From Psychromonas sp. (GTDB lineage: Bacteria > Pseudomonadota > Gammaproteobacteria > Enterobacterales > Psychromonadaceae): DNA of 7,887 nucleotides. A program made the translations under genes and the position numbers. Below the pieces are notes generated by a model. That model was given only the letters and a program-made list of their open reading frames with translations, did not search any database and was not told the DNA's origin. Below, in pieces: positions 1-7,104 of this stretch; the first letter of the stretch is position 1; every line of letters starts with the position of its first letter. Where the stretch lies: NCBI GenBank assembly GCA_023145575.1, contig JAGLDN010000159.1, positions 1-7,887 of the forward strand, in the 5' to 3' direction.

Positions 1-475
1 CAAGTTAATTGTCGCCTAATAGTATCCCATGATCTTTGAAAAAATTTCTAACCTAGATTGTGCTTAATGAGCACTTTTACTGAACTAAACACCCGCTAAC
101 CTTGAATCTAACGTGTGATAAAACTAAACCTTTAATTTATAATGTGATCATGATAGAAATAAAGTAAAATTTTTATTGATACGATTAAATAAGTGTAATA
201 TCCCCACGTTATTAGCCCAAGTTCTTAAATGGGTATAAAAGCTTTGTAATAAAGTAATGACTTACAGCTATTTTATCGCAAATTAACTGATTTTTTATTC
301 GTTACATCTGATATAAAACGCATTGTCATGGGATTGATTTATAAAACCAACTGAATTTTTAAAACGTTTCTATGAAAAAAATATTGTCAACCAATGAGAC
401 TAATGCAAAAAATGATAAAAGTAAGCCAACAGATCGGCATTTGATGATGACTCACTTTTAAAAAAAATATGATAT
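1..475. other. AT-rich intergenic region, no supported gene
   Basis: This 475-bp stretch lies downstream of the minus-strand LTA-synthase-like gene. It is very AT-rich with stops in every frame. The only ATG-initiated frame of note is 29 codons (372-461) and has no ribosome binding site. Just past the neighbouring stop codon the minus strand has a run of eight T (about 461-468 on plus) but only a tight AAATAT/ATATTT palindrome before it, which cannot form a normal hairpin, so I do not call a terminator. No repeat, RNA gene or known site was recognised. Confidence 0.6.
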
Positions 476-2440
476 TTATTTATTCTTCTTTTTCTCCTTA
501 AAGGGATATAACCCATCTTTATAAGCAAGACTTCCCCAAAGCGCATTAGCATTAGCCATTGTTATAAGCGATTTCGGTTGTGCTTTTTTTGTTAAATCTT
601 CTGTTTTTGGATCATAAACATAAGTGCTTGCTGGTTTTTGTGGCTGGAAAATAACAACATTATAATTATTGTCCATCCATGCAAAATATTTATTAAATTG
701 CATCATAGCGCGTAACTTATCTTTATTAATATGTTTTGTCATATCATGCCCAATCATCGGTGAGCGGCTATTCATGCCAATCAAAGAAAGCAAGGTAGGC
801 GGAAGATCAAGCTGGCTTATTAGGCGATTATCACTTCTCTTTTTGATTCCCCCACCAAAAATAACAACTGGAATTCTAAAATGATCTATTGGTACAAGCT
901 GATTGCCGTATGCACGGGAATCATGATCAGCCACAATAACAAAAACGGTATCTTTCCAGTAGCTTGATTTTTCAGCTTTTTTAAGAAAAGTCCCAATAGC
1001 ATAATCAGAGTATTTTGCAGCATTTTCTCGTGTTGCCGCAGGCTCATTGTAATGCTTTATCTTTCCTGTTGGATAAGCAAAAGGTGTATGATTAGACGTG
1101 CTAAACACTAAACTAAAAAAAGGTTTCCCTTTTTTGTGTAACATTGAAAATTGAGCATCAGCTTTATTGTAAAGATCTTCATCACTCGCTCCCCAACTAC
1201 CGACAAATTTAGGATGTTTAAAAGTGGGGGCATCTTGCATATCAACAAAACCATTGCCTAAGAAAAATGTTTTCATATTATCAAAATGACTCTCTCCACC
1301 ATAAATAAACTGAGTATGGTAACCATGAGATTTTAATAAACTCGCGATAGTAAAGAAATTCGTTCTACTCTTACCAAGTTTCACCACTGATCGAGCTGGT
1401 GTAGGCGGAAATCCAGCAATAACAGCTTCAATACCACGAACAGAACGGGTACCCGTTGCGTATGCACGATTAAAGCTCCAACTTGACTTGATTAATTTAT
1501 CAATGTTTGGTGTTAAAGGTAAACCACCCAATGCACCAACATAGCGAGCGCCTAAACTTTCTTGCAATAATATAACTAAATTTTTAGGTTTACCTTGATA
1601 AGTTGCCGTTCGATTTACTAACGTCGGTACCGTTTTCGATGTAAATTTATCTGGGCTAAATCGAGTAGATTTACGCACTAAATCTATGATCGTTTGTTTA
1701 TCCATTGGTGGGTAATATTTCGATGCATCTACTTCTACCGCCATCTGTTTAATAGCAAAAGCGACTGAATATGCCGAGTTAAGCGCGAGATCATTGGCGA
1801 GCGGTATTGCAGAAAAAGCGACAAAGGCTGGATTAATAGGCCGATGTTCTAGCGTGCCTCTGCCGCCTAAAATAGCCAATCCCACAACAACAACAGCTAA
1901 AAATGGACGATAGAACCAGCGTTGTGACCGAAGATCCTTCACTAAATATTGACTTAACTTCCAACCTAATATGATGGTAACAACAGAAATGACCGCGGCG
2001 ATAACAAGTTCAAGCTTATAGCCTGCCCATAACATACCAAACACTTCTTTTGGATAGACAAGGTACTCAACGAAGAGACGATTAGGACGTAGATCATACT
2101 CTAAAATAAAAGGAGGTGTAACAACTTCCATAAAAACAAGTAACCACAGGACAAAAACAATAAATAAACTAAGCATTAATTTACATATTTTACCCGCACG
2201 ACCTTTAACTGGCATAAAACAGCACAATAGCGCAGGGACGCCTAAAAAGTAACACAGTGTTGAAATATCAATACGCAACCCGCCAAATAATATCGGAAGC
2301 CAACCATGAACACTGTTAATACGTTCAAATTGCCACAAAGAAAGAGCAAGTCTTGAAATTGATAATATAAACAATGAAATCAAGAAAATAGTGAAAATAG
2401 GAAAGAGTATACCTAGACGCTTTTTCATTTTTAATCGCAT
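476..2440 (-). CDS. LTA synthase family / phosphoglycerol transferase-like membrane enzyme
   Basis: This is a 654-residue inner-membrane enzyme of the alkaline phosphatase/sulfatase superfamily. The N-terminal part holds about five hydrophobic helices (roughly residues 10-30, 58-76, 87-106, 143-160, 180-193). The periplasmic catalytic domain starts near residue 285. Visible metal and catalytic residues follow the LtaS plan: E294 in VILLQESLGARY, the probable nucleophile T331 in ATGTRSVRG, W416/D420 in SWGASDEDLY, H451 in SNHTPF, and D505-H506 in VIVADHDSR. Family members move phosphoglycerol or related head groups from phospholipids to an acceptor. In Gram-negatives the acceptor is often a periplasmic glucan or glycan (OpgB-like), and the true substrate here is unknown. 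Start at Met1 is taken because the minus strand carries GTGAGA about 5 bp upstream; Met5 is an alternative with no better site. It is divergent from the amidoligase operon, so co-regulation is possible but unproven. The family is clear, the substrate is not. Confidence 0.9.
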   Translation of the reverse strand: MRLKMKKRLGILFPIFTIFLISLFILSISRLALSLWQFERINSVHGWLPILFGGLRIDISTLCYFLGVPALLCCFMPVKGRAGKICKLMLSLFIVFVLWLLVFMEVVTPPFILEYDLRPNRLFVEYLVYPKEVFGMLWAGYKLELVIAAVISVVTIILGWKLSQYLVKDLRSQRWFYRPFLAVVVVGLAILGGRGTLEHRPINPAFVAFSAIPLANDLALNSAYSVAFAIKQMAVEVDASKYYPPMDKQTIIDLVRKSTRFSPDKFTSKTVPTLVNRTATYQGKPKNLVILLQESLGARYVGALGGLPLTPNIDKLIKSSWSFNRAYATGTRSVRGIEAVIAGFPPTPARSVVKLGKSRTNFFTIASLLKSHGYHTQFIYGGESHFDNMKTFFLGNGFVDMQDAPTFKHPKFVGSWGASDEDLYNKADAQFSMLHKKGKPFFSLVFSTSNHTPFAYPTGKIKHYNEPAATRENAAKYSDYAIGTFLKKAEKSSYWKDTVFVIVADHDSRAYGNQLVPIDHFRIPVVIFGGGIKKRSDNRLISQLDLPPTLLSLIGMNSRSPMIGHDMTKHINKDKLRAMMQFNKYFAWMDNNYNVVIFQPQKPASTYVYDPKTEDLTKKAQPKSLITMANANALWGSLAYKDGLYPFKEKKKNK

Positions 2441-2713
2441 TTAAATCTCACATAATAAAAATTCATTATGATGACATAAATTGGAATAATATACAATTAA
2501 CAATATTATAATACTGGCATGCTGCATTTGAGCAATTAACCAATAATTATACCCTTATGGCGTAAAGGTGAAAAGTAAACAAACCCTCTGAAGGAAGTCT
2601 CTGAAGAAAATTCTGCGTTACAATACTCGAAAGGAGAGTGACCATACATAATTAAAACCTAGTTGGTAATGCAGACAATTTCGATATGAACTAGCAGCTT
2701 AAAATCGCATGCC

Positions 2714-2736
2714 TATCACGTAAGATTATTGTGATA
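2714..2736. promoter_or_regulatory. Possible operator: TATCAC-N11-GTGATA inverted repeat
   Basis: A perfect 6-bp inverted repeat with an 11-bp spacer lies about 72 bp before the lipoprotein start codon, where a regulator of the plus-strand operon could bind. Six base pairs can arise by chance in AT-rich DNA, and the right arm only half-matches the CRP consensus (TGTGA without a TCACA partner). The regulator is not identified. Confidence 0.22.
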
Positions 2737-2795
2737 TAAATCCGAAATTTAAAATTGAGAACAGTTATGATCATAAAAATTCAATTGTCATACTT

Positions 2796-2800
2796 TAGGA
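2796..2800 (+). promoter_or_regulatory. Ribosome binding site of the lipoprotein gene
   Basis: TAGGA is followed by a 7-base spacer and the ATG at 2808. It supports this start, which is also the only one giving an intact lipoprotein signal peptide. Confidence 0.6.
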
Positions 2801-2807
2801 ACATAAA

Positions 2808-3371
2808 ATGTTTTTAAAAAAAATAACTAATCTTTCTTTTGCTATCTTATTTTTAATAACCGCTTGTACGACAACCACACTTGAACAAAACCAAAAGAAT
2901 CATTGTAAAAAAGTATCAGATGAAAAAGTTGTACTCGGCAAAGCCGAATGGGTTTATATAAACAAAATCAAAAAGAATTTAAAAGCTCGTATTGATACTG
3001 GCGCACGTACATCATCACTCAGTGCTATTAATATTAAACGTTTCGAAAGGGATGGCAAGAATTGGTTGCGTTTTAATATCCCCTCAAAGGATGGCAAGCA
3101 ATCAAAAACGATTGAGGCAATGATCCTACGTAATGTCACCATTAACAAAACCACTAATAAAAAACAAAACAAAGGAAATACACGTCCTGTAATAAAACTA
3201 CAAGTTCACTTAGGTAATATATCAACTTACACTGAATTTAACTTAACAGATCGTTCACAGATGGTATATCCCGTTTTAATTGGACGCTCAATTCTGCAAG
3301 ACAGAGCAATTGTTGATGTAGGCTCCTCATTTCTTTTTAAAAAATATAAACAAAAAAATATGGCAAAATAA
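2808..3371 (+). CDS. Lipoprotein with retropepsin-like 'ATP-dependent zinc protease' (RimB-like) domain
   Basis: This 187-residue protein is the first gene of a three-gene operon. Residues 1-20 are a lipoprotein signal: a Lys-containing n-region, a hydrophobic core, and lipobox I-T-A-C with Cys20. Residue 21 is Thr, not Asp, so outer-membrane sorting is expected. The mature domain begins near residue 41. It shows ARIDTGARTSSLSA (Asp63-Thr64-Gly65-Ala66) and the later hydrophobic-hydrophobic-Gly turn VLIGRSIL (157-159), both typical of the Zn_protease Pfam family, whose fold is like a retroviral aspartic protease despite the historic name. The family normally sits beside RimK-type ligases, as here. 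Its probable job is cleavage or processing on the envelope side of that system; the substrate is unknown. The next gene begins 15 bp later, so co-transcription is likely. The Lys-rich loop at about 112-123 is a family-variable insert. I am confident of the family and only moderately confident of proteolytic activity. Confidence 0.85.
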   Translation: MFLKKITNLSFAILFLITACTTTTLEQNQKNHCKKVSDEKVVLGKAEWVYINKIKKNLKARIDTGARTSSLSAINIKRFERDGKNWLRFNIPSKDGKQSKTIEAMILRNVTINKTTNKKQNKGNTRPVIKLQVHLGNISTYTEFNLTDRSQMVYPVLIGRSILQDRAIVDVGSSFLFKKYKQKNMAK

Positions 3372-3374
3372 AAA

Positions 3375-3440
3375 TAAGGGCTATTTATGAACAATCGTCT
3401 TCCGTTTATTTTACTTGTTACTTGATTATTTATAATAGGC
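3375..3440 (+). pseudogene. True N-terminal segment of the 7TM-transglutaminase gene, interrupted by in-frame TGA
   Basis: An AAGGG ribosome binding site (3375-3379) precedes ATG at 3387 by 7 bases. It starts the frame MNNRLPFILLVT, then TGA (3423-3425), then LFIIG, then the Met at 3441. The frame is shared with the downstream 491-codon gene and reads as a normal signal-anchor helix apart from the stop. A single base change from TTA (Leu) to TGA would explain it. The internal ATG at 3441 has no Shine-Dalgarno sequence, so 3387 is the ancestral start. Either the gene is a recent nonsense allele, or there is readthrough, weak internal initiation or a sequencing error. Confidence 0.75.
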
Positions 3441-4916
3441 ATGGCGCTAACAATTCAACGCCACATGACCTTTGACGTACCTTGGTTACCTGGAAAAACT
3501 GTTACGATCTGGAATGTTGATGCAAAAATTGTTTTTCAGGCGAAAGGCAAGCCCGTCTTAGCAAAACTGACAACACCTATGACGCAAAGTGGCTATACAC
3601 AAATAAGTCAAAACGCGACATCACCTGGTTATGGTCTTTCATTTATTAATCAAAAATCATCCCCACAAACACAGTGGTCAATACGCAAGGCGACCGGCAA
3701 ACAAACACTTTATTATCACATACAGTTAGGTGTGATGGATAAACAGAGCGATTTACCAATCACTCAAATGCCCTCTATTGAAGAACAAGCAAAAAGTAAT
3801 CGAGGCGCATTAGCTTCAAAGGCTATCATTGCAGTAGCAAATGAGACAAGTGCTGATGCCAATAGTTTCACAACAGAACTTTTAAAAATGTTAAATGCCA
3901 AAAATAAAAATCAAAACATTAGTACACTCATTTCTCGTAAAAAATCAAAAATAGAGCTGCTAACCTTTTTATTAAATGAAGCTAAAATACCGAATAAACG
4001 TGTTGGTGTTTTACGACTAAAAGATGGACGCCGCAATCAACACCTGATCCAGATGATAGAAGTTTACCAAAAAAATTCAAATAACGTTATCACAAAAAAA
4101 CTATATGACGCGGATCACATTCAATCAGTTGATCGCACCGGATTACTAATATGGGATGAAAGTAACCGATCTTTACTGGATATCACAGGGGGATATAAAT
4201 CAAAGGTGAGTTTTGCAATGATTAAAGAAGACGCTCACGCCCTTGCGCCAATTATTCAAAATATAAAGCATAATCAATTATTTGACTTTTCAATACATTC
4301 ACTCCTCATAGAAGATCAAGCTTTATTTAAAGGTATTTTAATGATCCCATTAGGTGTATTGATTGTTGTCATAATGCGTATATTAATCGGCATTGGAACA
4401 TCTGGTACATTTATGCCAGTACTCATTGCCATGGCATTTGTACAAACAAGCCTGATCACTGGATTAATTGGCTTTATTTTAATAGTCGGTGTTGGCTTAG
4501 TGATTAGATCCTATTTATCGCAACTAAATTTACTCTTAGTGTCTCGAATATCAACCGTCATCATCATGGTGATCCTACTAATTGCACTTTTTGGTGTGTT
4601 GGCTTTCAAGCTAGGGCTTACAGAAGGACTTAAAATGACCTTCTTTCCAATGATCATCCTTTCTTGGACTATCGAAAGAATGTCTGTTTTGTGGGAAGAA
4701 GAAGGTCCAAAAGAAGTGTTAACACAAGGGGGCGGTAGCTTGCTGATTGCTGTACTTACATACTTTGCAATGAGCAATGATATCATGCGTCACTTAATGT
4801 TCAACTTCATTGGATTACAGTTCGTTGTAATGTCATTTGTGCTATCACTTGGTACTTATACTGGGTACCGCCTACTTGAATTACGTCGTTTTAAACCCTT
4901 AGCGGATAAGGAGTGA
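3441..4916 (+). CDS. Inactive transglutaminase-like periplasmic domain fused to seven membrane helices (7TM_transglut)
   Basis: The open part encodes 491 residues. Counting from the Met at 3441, residues about 10-290 are periplasmic and match the Transglut_i_TM type. The protein contains no cysteine at all, so a transglutaminase nucleophile is absent and a binding or scaffold role is expected. The C-terminal half holds the multi-helix 7TM_transglut domain (roughly 297-316, 320-337, 339-356, 370-390, 399-415, 431-446, 452-471). It includes the family blocks LIGIGTSGTFMPVLIAMAF and WEEEGPKEVLTQGGGSLL. Homologues have one further N-terminal helix; here that helix is encoded from 3387 but broken by TGA at 3423, so a product from 3441 would lack most of its membrane anchor/signal. 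The stop codon lies 3 bp before the ligase ATG, suggesting translational coupling. The family is known to co-occur with Zn_protease and RimK-related ligases and presumably links the cytosolic ligase to periplasmic events (inference). Confidence 0.85.
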   Translation: MALTIQRHMTFDVPWLPGKTVTIWNVDAKIVFQAKGKPVLAKLTTPMTQSGYTQISQNATSPGYGLSFINQKSSPQTQWSIRKATGKQTLYYHIQLGVMDKQSDLPITQMPSIEEQAKSNRGALASKAIIAVANETSADANSFTTELLKMLNAKNKNQNISTLISRKKSKIELLTFLLNEAKIPNKRVGVLRLKDGRRNQHLIQMIEVYQKNSNNVITKKLYDADHIQSVDRTGLLIWDESNRSLLDITGGYKSKVSFAMIKEDAHALAPIIQNIKHNQLFDFSIHSLLIEDQALFKGILMIPLGVLIVVIMRILIGIGTSGTFMPVLIAMAFVQTSLITGLIGFILIVGVGLVIRSYLSQLNLLLVSRISTVIIMVILLIALFGVLAFKLGLTEGLKMTFFPMIILSWTIERMSVLWEEEGPKEVLTQGGGSLLIAVLTYFAMSNDIMRHLMFNFIGLQFVVMSFVLSLGTYTGYRLLELRRFKPLADKE

Positions 4917-4919
4917 ACG

Positions 4920-5873
4920 ATGTTTTTCACAAGCCCTTTTAAATTAAAAAGCAAAGGTGTCATGGGGATGAACCAACGTAATTGCGCTTATATAAACCGC
5001 TACAACCCCCGAGAATTTTACCCTTTAGTTGATAATAAATTAAAAACTAAACTTATTGCCAAAGAAGCCAATATAACAACCCCAGCTTTACTCGGTGTAA
5101 TAACAATGCAAGCCCAAGTTGCCCATATTGAGCAATATATCAAAAATGACAAGGGGTTTGTTATTAAACCAGCAAAAGGCAGTGGGGGTAAAGGGATCCT
5201 TGTTATCACTAAAATTGAACAAGGACGCTACTATAAATCAAATGGCAAAGAAGTTGAAATTTCTGAGATACAGCGCCATGTTACCAACATACTTTCTGGG
5301 CTATTTAGTCTCTGTGGCAGTATTGACGTTGCCATTGTTGAAGCGCTTATTCAATTTGATAATGCCTTTGAAGGCTTTAGCTTTGAAGGCGTGCCAGATA
5401 TTCGAGTGATTGTATTTATGGGGTTTCCAATCATGGCAATGATGCGATTATCAACTGCCGCCTCAGACGGCAAGGCAAATCTACACCAAGGCGCAATAGG
5501 CGTTGGTATTGATATCACCACGGGCAAAGCAATTAACGCTGTGCAATTTGATTTACCTGTGTCACATCACCCTGATACAAATAAAGTGTTAAGAGAATTG
5601 CAAGTACCAAAATGGTCTCGCTTAATCCGGCTTGCAGCAAGTTGTTATGAAATGTGTAATTTGGGTTATTTAGGTGCTGACATGGTATTAGATAAAGAGC
5701 ATGGTCCTATGCTACTTGAATTAAATGCGCGTCCTGGACTTGCCATTCAAATCGCCAACAGTCAAGGTATTTTAACACGTCTTAAACTTATCGAAAGTTT
5801 AGGAAAAGAGCACAACATGAACATTGATGAGCGAGTCGTGTTTTCTAAAAAGAATTTTTCAATACAGCCATAG
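4920..5873 (+). CDS. RimK-related ATP-grasp ligase (alpha-L-glutamate ligase-like protein)
   Basis: This 317-residue cytosolic enzyme is last in the operon. AAGGAG lies 7 bases before the ATG and overlaps the end of the preceding gene. ATP-grasp landmarks are complete: the glycine-rich nucleotide loop FVIKPAKGSGGKGI (80-93), the IRVIV strand (161-165), the RLSTAASDGKANLHQGAIG segment (176-194) that contacts phosphates and acceptor, the metal region GADMVLD (242-248), and LELNARPG (256-263) with the Glu/Asn metal ligands. The N-terminal GVMGMNQRN...NPREFYPLVDNKLKTK is characteristic of the RimK-related glutamate ligase family (TIGR02291 type). Such enzymes activate a carboxylate with ATP and join it to an amine, usually adding glutamate to a peptide or small molecule. 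The acceptor is not known. The gene is intact with no missing catalytic residue, in contrast to its broken upstream partner. Confidence 0.9.
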   Translation: MFFTSPFKLKSKGVMGMNQRNCAYINRYNPREFYPLVDNKLKTKLIAKEANITTPALLGVITMQAQVAHIEQYIKNDKGFVIKPAKGSGGKGILVITKIEQGRYYKSNGKEVEISEIQRHVTNILSGLFSLCGSIDVAIVEALIQFDNAFEGFSFEGVPDIRVIVFMGFPIMAMMRLSTAASDGKANLHQGAIGVGIDITTGKAINAVQFDLPVSHHPDTNKVLRELQVPKWSRLIRLAASCYEMCNLGYLGADMVLDKEHGPMLLELNARPGLAIQIANSQGILTRLKLIESLGKEHNMNIDERVVFSKKNFSIQP

Positions 5874-5883
5874 CAGCATGGCT
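5866..5883 (+). terminator. Weak hairpin at operon end
   Basis: AGCCAT, loop AGCAGC, then ATGGCT forms a perfect 6-bp stem overlapping the ligase stop codon. It is followed by an imperfect T-rich stretch (TATTATT). The position suits an operon terminator, but the stem is short and the U-run is broken by A, so efficiency is doubtful. Confidence 0.35.
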
Positions 5884-5900
5884 TATTATTCTGGTGTAAT

Positions 5901-6112
5901 TGAACTGGACACTTTAATGATTGATAATATTATCCACTATCGAGGTGCTCATGAATACAAAACGTCAGTAAAGATCAATATCCATTTTTGTATTGATGCA
6001 ACAAATTTCAAATTTAAATAATTTCCTTTGTCAAGAAAATGGCCGAATTATAAAAGCTGGCCATCTAATCGATGAAGTTGCGCTTATTAACCGAATTCAA
6101 GGTGTAAATTAA
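5901..6112 (+). mobile_element. Possible insertion-sequence debris
   Basis: TGAACTGGACAC at 5901-5912 resembles the outer ends of IS3-group elements (TG... start). It is followed 38 bp later by a GAGGTG ribosome-binding-like site and ATG at 5951, opening MNTKRQ, a typical beginning of an IS3 OrfA, which stops at once (TAA 5969-5971). Just beyond is a separate 38-codon frame that reads like the tail of a real protein. Beginning plus tail is what an internally deleted IS leaves. No matching right-end inverted repeat was found before 6200, and the family was not confirmed, so this is a low-confidence call. Confidence 0.2.
5996..6112 (+). CDS. Small ORF or gene-tail fragment, unrecognised
   Basis: This is a 38-codon frame from ATG 5996. 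Its second half (QENGRIIKAGHLIDEVALI) has the residue mix of genuine protein: alternating charges and an amphipathic helix, with little of the Lys/Asn/Ile/Phe bias that random AT-rich DNA gives. There is no ribosome binding site, and the frame stays open upstream only to the TAA at 5969-5971, so it is more likely the C-terminal remnant of a deleted gene than an expressed peptide. I do not recognise the family; an IS transposase tail is one guess. Confidence 0.25.
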   Translation: MQQISNLNNFLCQENGRIIKAGHLIDEVALINRIQGVN

Positions 6113-6131
6113 TCAGAGTTGTGATAAATTT
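6100..6131 (+). repeat. Leader repeat, copy 1 (partner 7555-7586)
   Basis: This 32-bp block matches 7555-7586 at 26 of 32 positions without gaps. Both copies lie upstream of a C39-like gene copy and in the same orientation, followed later by the shared ACAGGTTAAAATCTA block. It marks the left limit of detectable homology between the two gene copies. Confidence 0.55.
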
Positions 6132-6179
6132 GTATGTCATTAGTAAAACTTCTATTTGTATGTCATCAGTAGAACTTCT
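6128..6179 (+). repeat. Two tandem 26-bp repeats
   Basis: Units 6128-6153 and 6154-6179 are adjacent, equal in length and differ at only two positions (T6141/C6167 and A6146/G6172). The unit begins ATTTGTATGTCAT and ends AACTTCT. They lie about 190 bp before the C39-like gene and are absent from the shorter leader of the second gene copy. Possible roles are an iteron-like or operator binding array, or simple replication slippage; the sequence does not decide between them. Confidence 0.75.
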
Positions 6180-6218
6180 AATAATGTAATATTTTTTCAC
6201 AATTGCATTTTTTGTCTG

Positions 6219-6235
6219 GTATGGTTTTTCCATAC
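6219..6235. other. Short hairpin in the leader of the C39-like gene
   Basis: GTATGG, loop TTTTT, CCATAC gives a perfect 6-bp stem with a 5-base loop. It may be a terminator-like or protein-binding structure ahead of the gene. There is no clean U-run after it, so I do not name it a terminator. Confidence 0.3.
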
Positions 6236-6292
6236 TCTACAATAAATCGTTTTTTATTTTAACGACGTTATTAATTTTAAACCTTGATTTTT

Positions 6293-6321
6293 TTGTTTAC
6301 TGTTGATTGACAGGTTAAAAT
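6293..6321 (+). promoter_or_regulatory. Candidate promoter for the C39-like gene
   Basis: TAAAAT (6316-6321) can serve as -10 with a weak TTGTTT (6293-6298) 17 bp upstream. The -10 lies inside ACAGGTTAAAATCTA (6310-6324), a 15-bp block that is identical in the second copy (7613-7627), which argues for function. A perfect TTGACA (6307-6312) is also present but lacks a -10 at correct spacing and is not conserved in copy 2. Confidence 0.3.
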
Positions 6322-6369
6322 CTACTCTGATGTCTAAAAATAAAATCATTTATAAATGGAGACAATCAA

Positions 6370-6900
6370 ATGACTTTGATTAGATATAATCAATATGAAT
6401 TTGGCTTTTCAGAAAATTATAGCCAAAATGCATGTGGTGCTGCCTGTATATGTAGTGTAATACACTCGCTTAAATTAGTATCACCTAATCCTTCGCTGAT
6501 ATTTGATGAAATTAAAACTACTAGTTTGTCGCCTAGATTTGGAGCTGCGCTACACAAAATGGCCAATTATCTGGAGAAATATGGATTCAAGGTGTCATAC
6601 AGTCCCCCAATTAACTACGATCCAATCTCTATATTTATGTTAGTAAACCTAAGACTAAGTTTTATTAGAAAAACTCAATCCAGTGAAAGTTCCAATCAAG
6701 ATCAAGTATATTATATACGGTTACTCAGAAATGTTAATAGCCGTATGTATTACCATTATATTGTGGAAGATAATTCTGGATTTTATATGTGTCCTGCCTC
6801 AAGGTGGGAAAGTTTCGTGCCTATAGATCACAGAATTCAAAACGCCTACGGCCCTAATTTCGTCGACACCGGTCTTAGTCTTAGAGTGTCCTTACCATAA
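6370..6900 (+). CDS. C39/papain-like cysteine hydrolase, orphan, function unknown
   Basis: This 176-residue protein has no signal peptide or membrane helix, so it is probably cytoplasmic at synthesis. Residues 16-26 (NYSQNACGAAC) form the nucleophile motif of C39-like papain-fold enzymes, with Cys22 at the start of a helix and Gln19 as possible oxyanion residue. RFGAALHKMANYLEKYGFKV (56-75) matches the usual substrate-side helix pattern. His129 in MYYHYIVEDNSGFYMCPASRW is the likely general base. The Asp-Pro that normally completes the triad reads Cys141-Pro142, so the third residue is altered or supplied by Asp134/Asn135. Start at 6370: TGGAG lies 8 bases upstream. There is no transporter or peptide precursor nearby, so bacteriocin processing by a C39 transporter is not supported. 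A truncated paralogue follows at 7666. Candidate roles are an effector/toxin domain or a stand-alone peptidase/deamidase. The fold is moderately sure, the function unknown. Confidence 0.6.
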   Translation: MTLIRYNQYEFGFSENYSQNACGAACICSVIHSLKLVSPNPSLIFDEIKTTSLSPRFGAALHKMANYLEKYGFKVSYSPPINYDPISIFMLVNLRLSFIRKTQSSESSNQDQVYYIRLLRNVNSRMYYHYIVEDNSGFYMCPASRWESFVPIDHRIQNAYGPNFVDTGLSLRVSLP

Positions 6901-7104
6901 AGTAAATAAGTAACTGTATATACCCATGTGACTATCAATATGAAACGTCAGATCGGCAAATTTTGCTAAGGTACTCGACATTAAATTGGCCTTCGGATCG
7001 ACAACTCGACAACAAATAAAGTTCAAATGAGCCTTTTTTGATTTAAACTCTGGCAAATGATTAGCGTATCTAATCGTTAATTGTGCCTTTCCTTTGTGTC
7101 CGAG
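6892..7104 (-). pseudogene. Transposase-like remnant (possible IS4/Tn5-like), minus strand
   Basis: The frame is open for 70 codons on the minus strand, ending at TAA (6892-6894) inside the last codons of the C39-like gene on the other strand. The upstream part (KGKAQLTIRYANHLP, then HLNFICCRVV) resembles the beta-strand region of Tn5/IS4-group transposases, where a '+ATLTVRYA' strand precedes a stretch of Pro/Lys and a second hydrophobic strand. No start codon context is present, a TAG lies directly upstream, and the DDE catalytic residues are not included. The frame runs through one terminal inverted repeat of the element at 6922-7141, as expected for a decayed element. The family call is by eye only. 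Confidence 0.35.

Larger units (their letters stand above)
2441..2807. other. Divergent intergenic region between the LTA-synthase-like gene and the amidoligase operon
   Basis: These 367 bp must hold promoters for both directions. No confident -35/-10 pair stands out on either strand because the AT content gives many weak matches. Visible structure includes a TATCAC/GTGATA inverted repeat (2714-2736), a CTCTGAAG direct repeat at 2586-2593 and 2599-2606, and a purine-rich AAAGGAGAG at about 2630-2638 that looks like a ribosome binding site but is followed by no open frame of useful length. No known riboswitch was recognised. Confidence 0.5.

Noticed and set aside
372..461. 29-codon frame starting MKKILSTNETNAK
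   Set aside because: There is no ribosome binding site, the length is near random expectation, and no recognisable signal or motif is present.
2729..2755. TTGTGA ... TAAAAT as promoter of the amidoligase operon, and TGTGA as a CRP site
   Set aside because: The spacer is only 15 bp and the CRP palindrome lacks its second half, so neither call is supported.
5824..6021. 65-codon plus-strand frame overlapping the end of the ligase gene
   Set aside because: It overlaps the ligase in another frame, has no ribosome binding site, and spans the hairpin and IS-like debris; it is a shadow frame.
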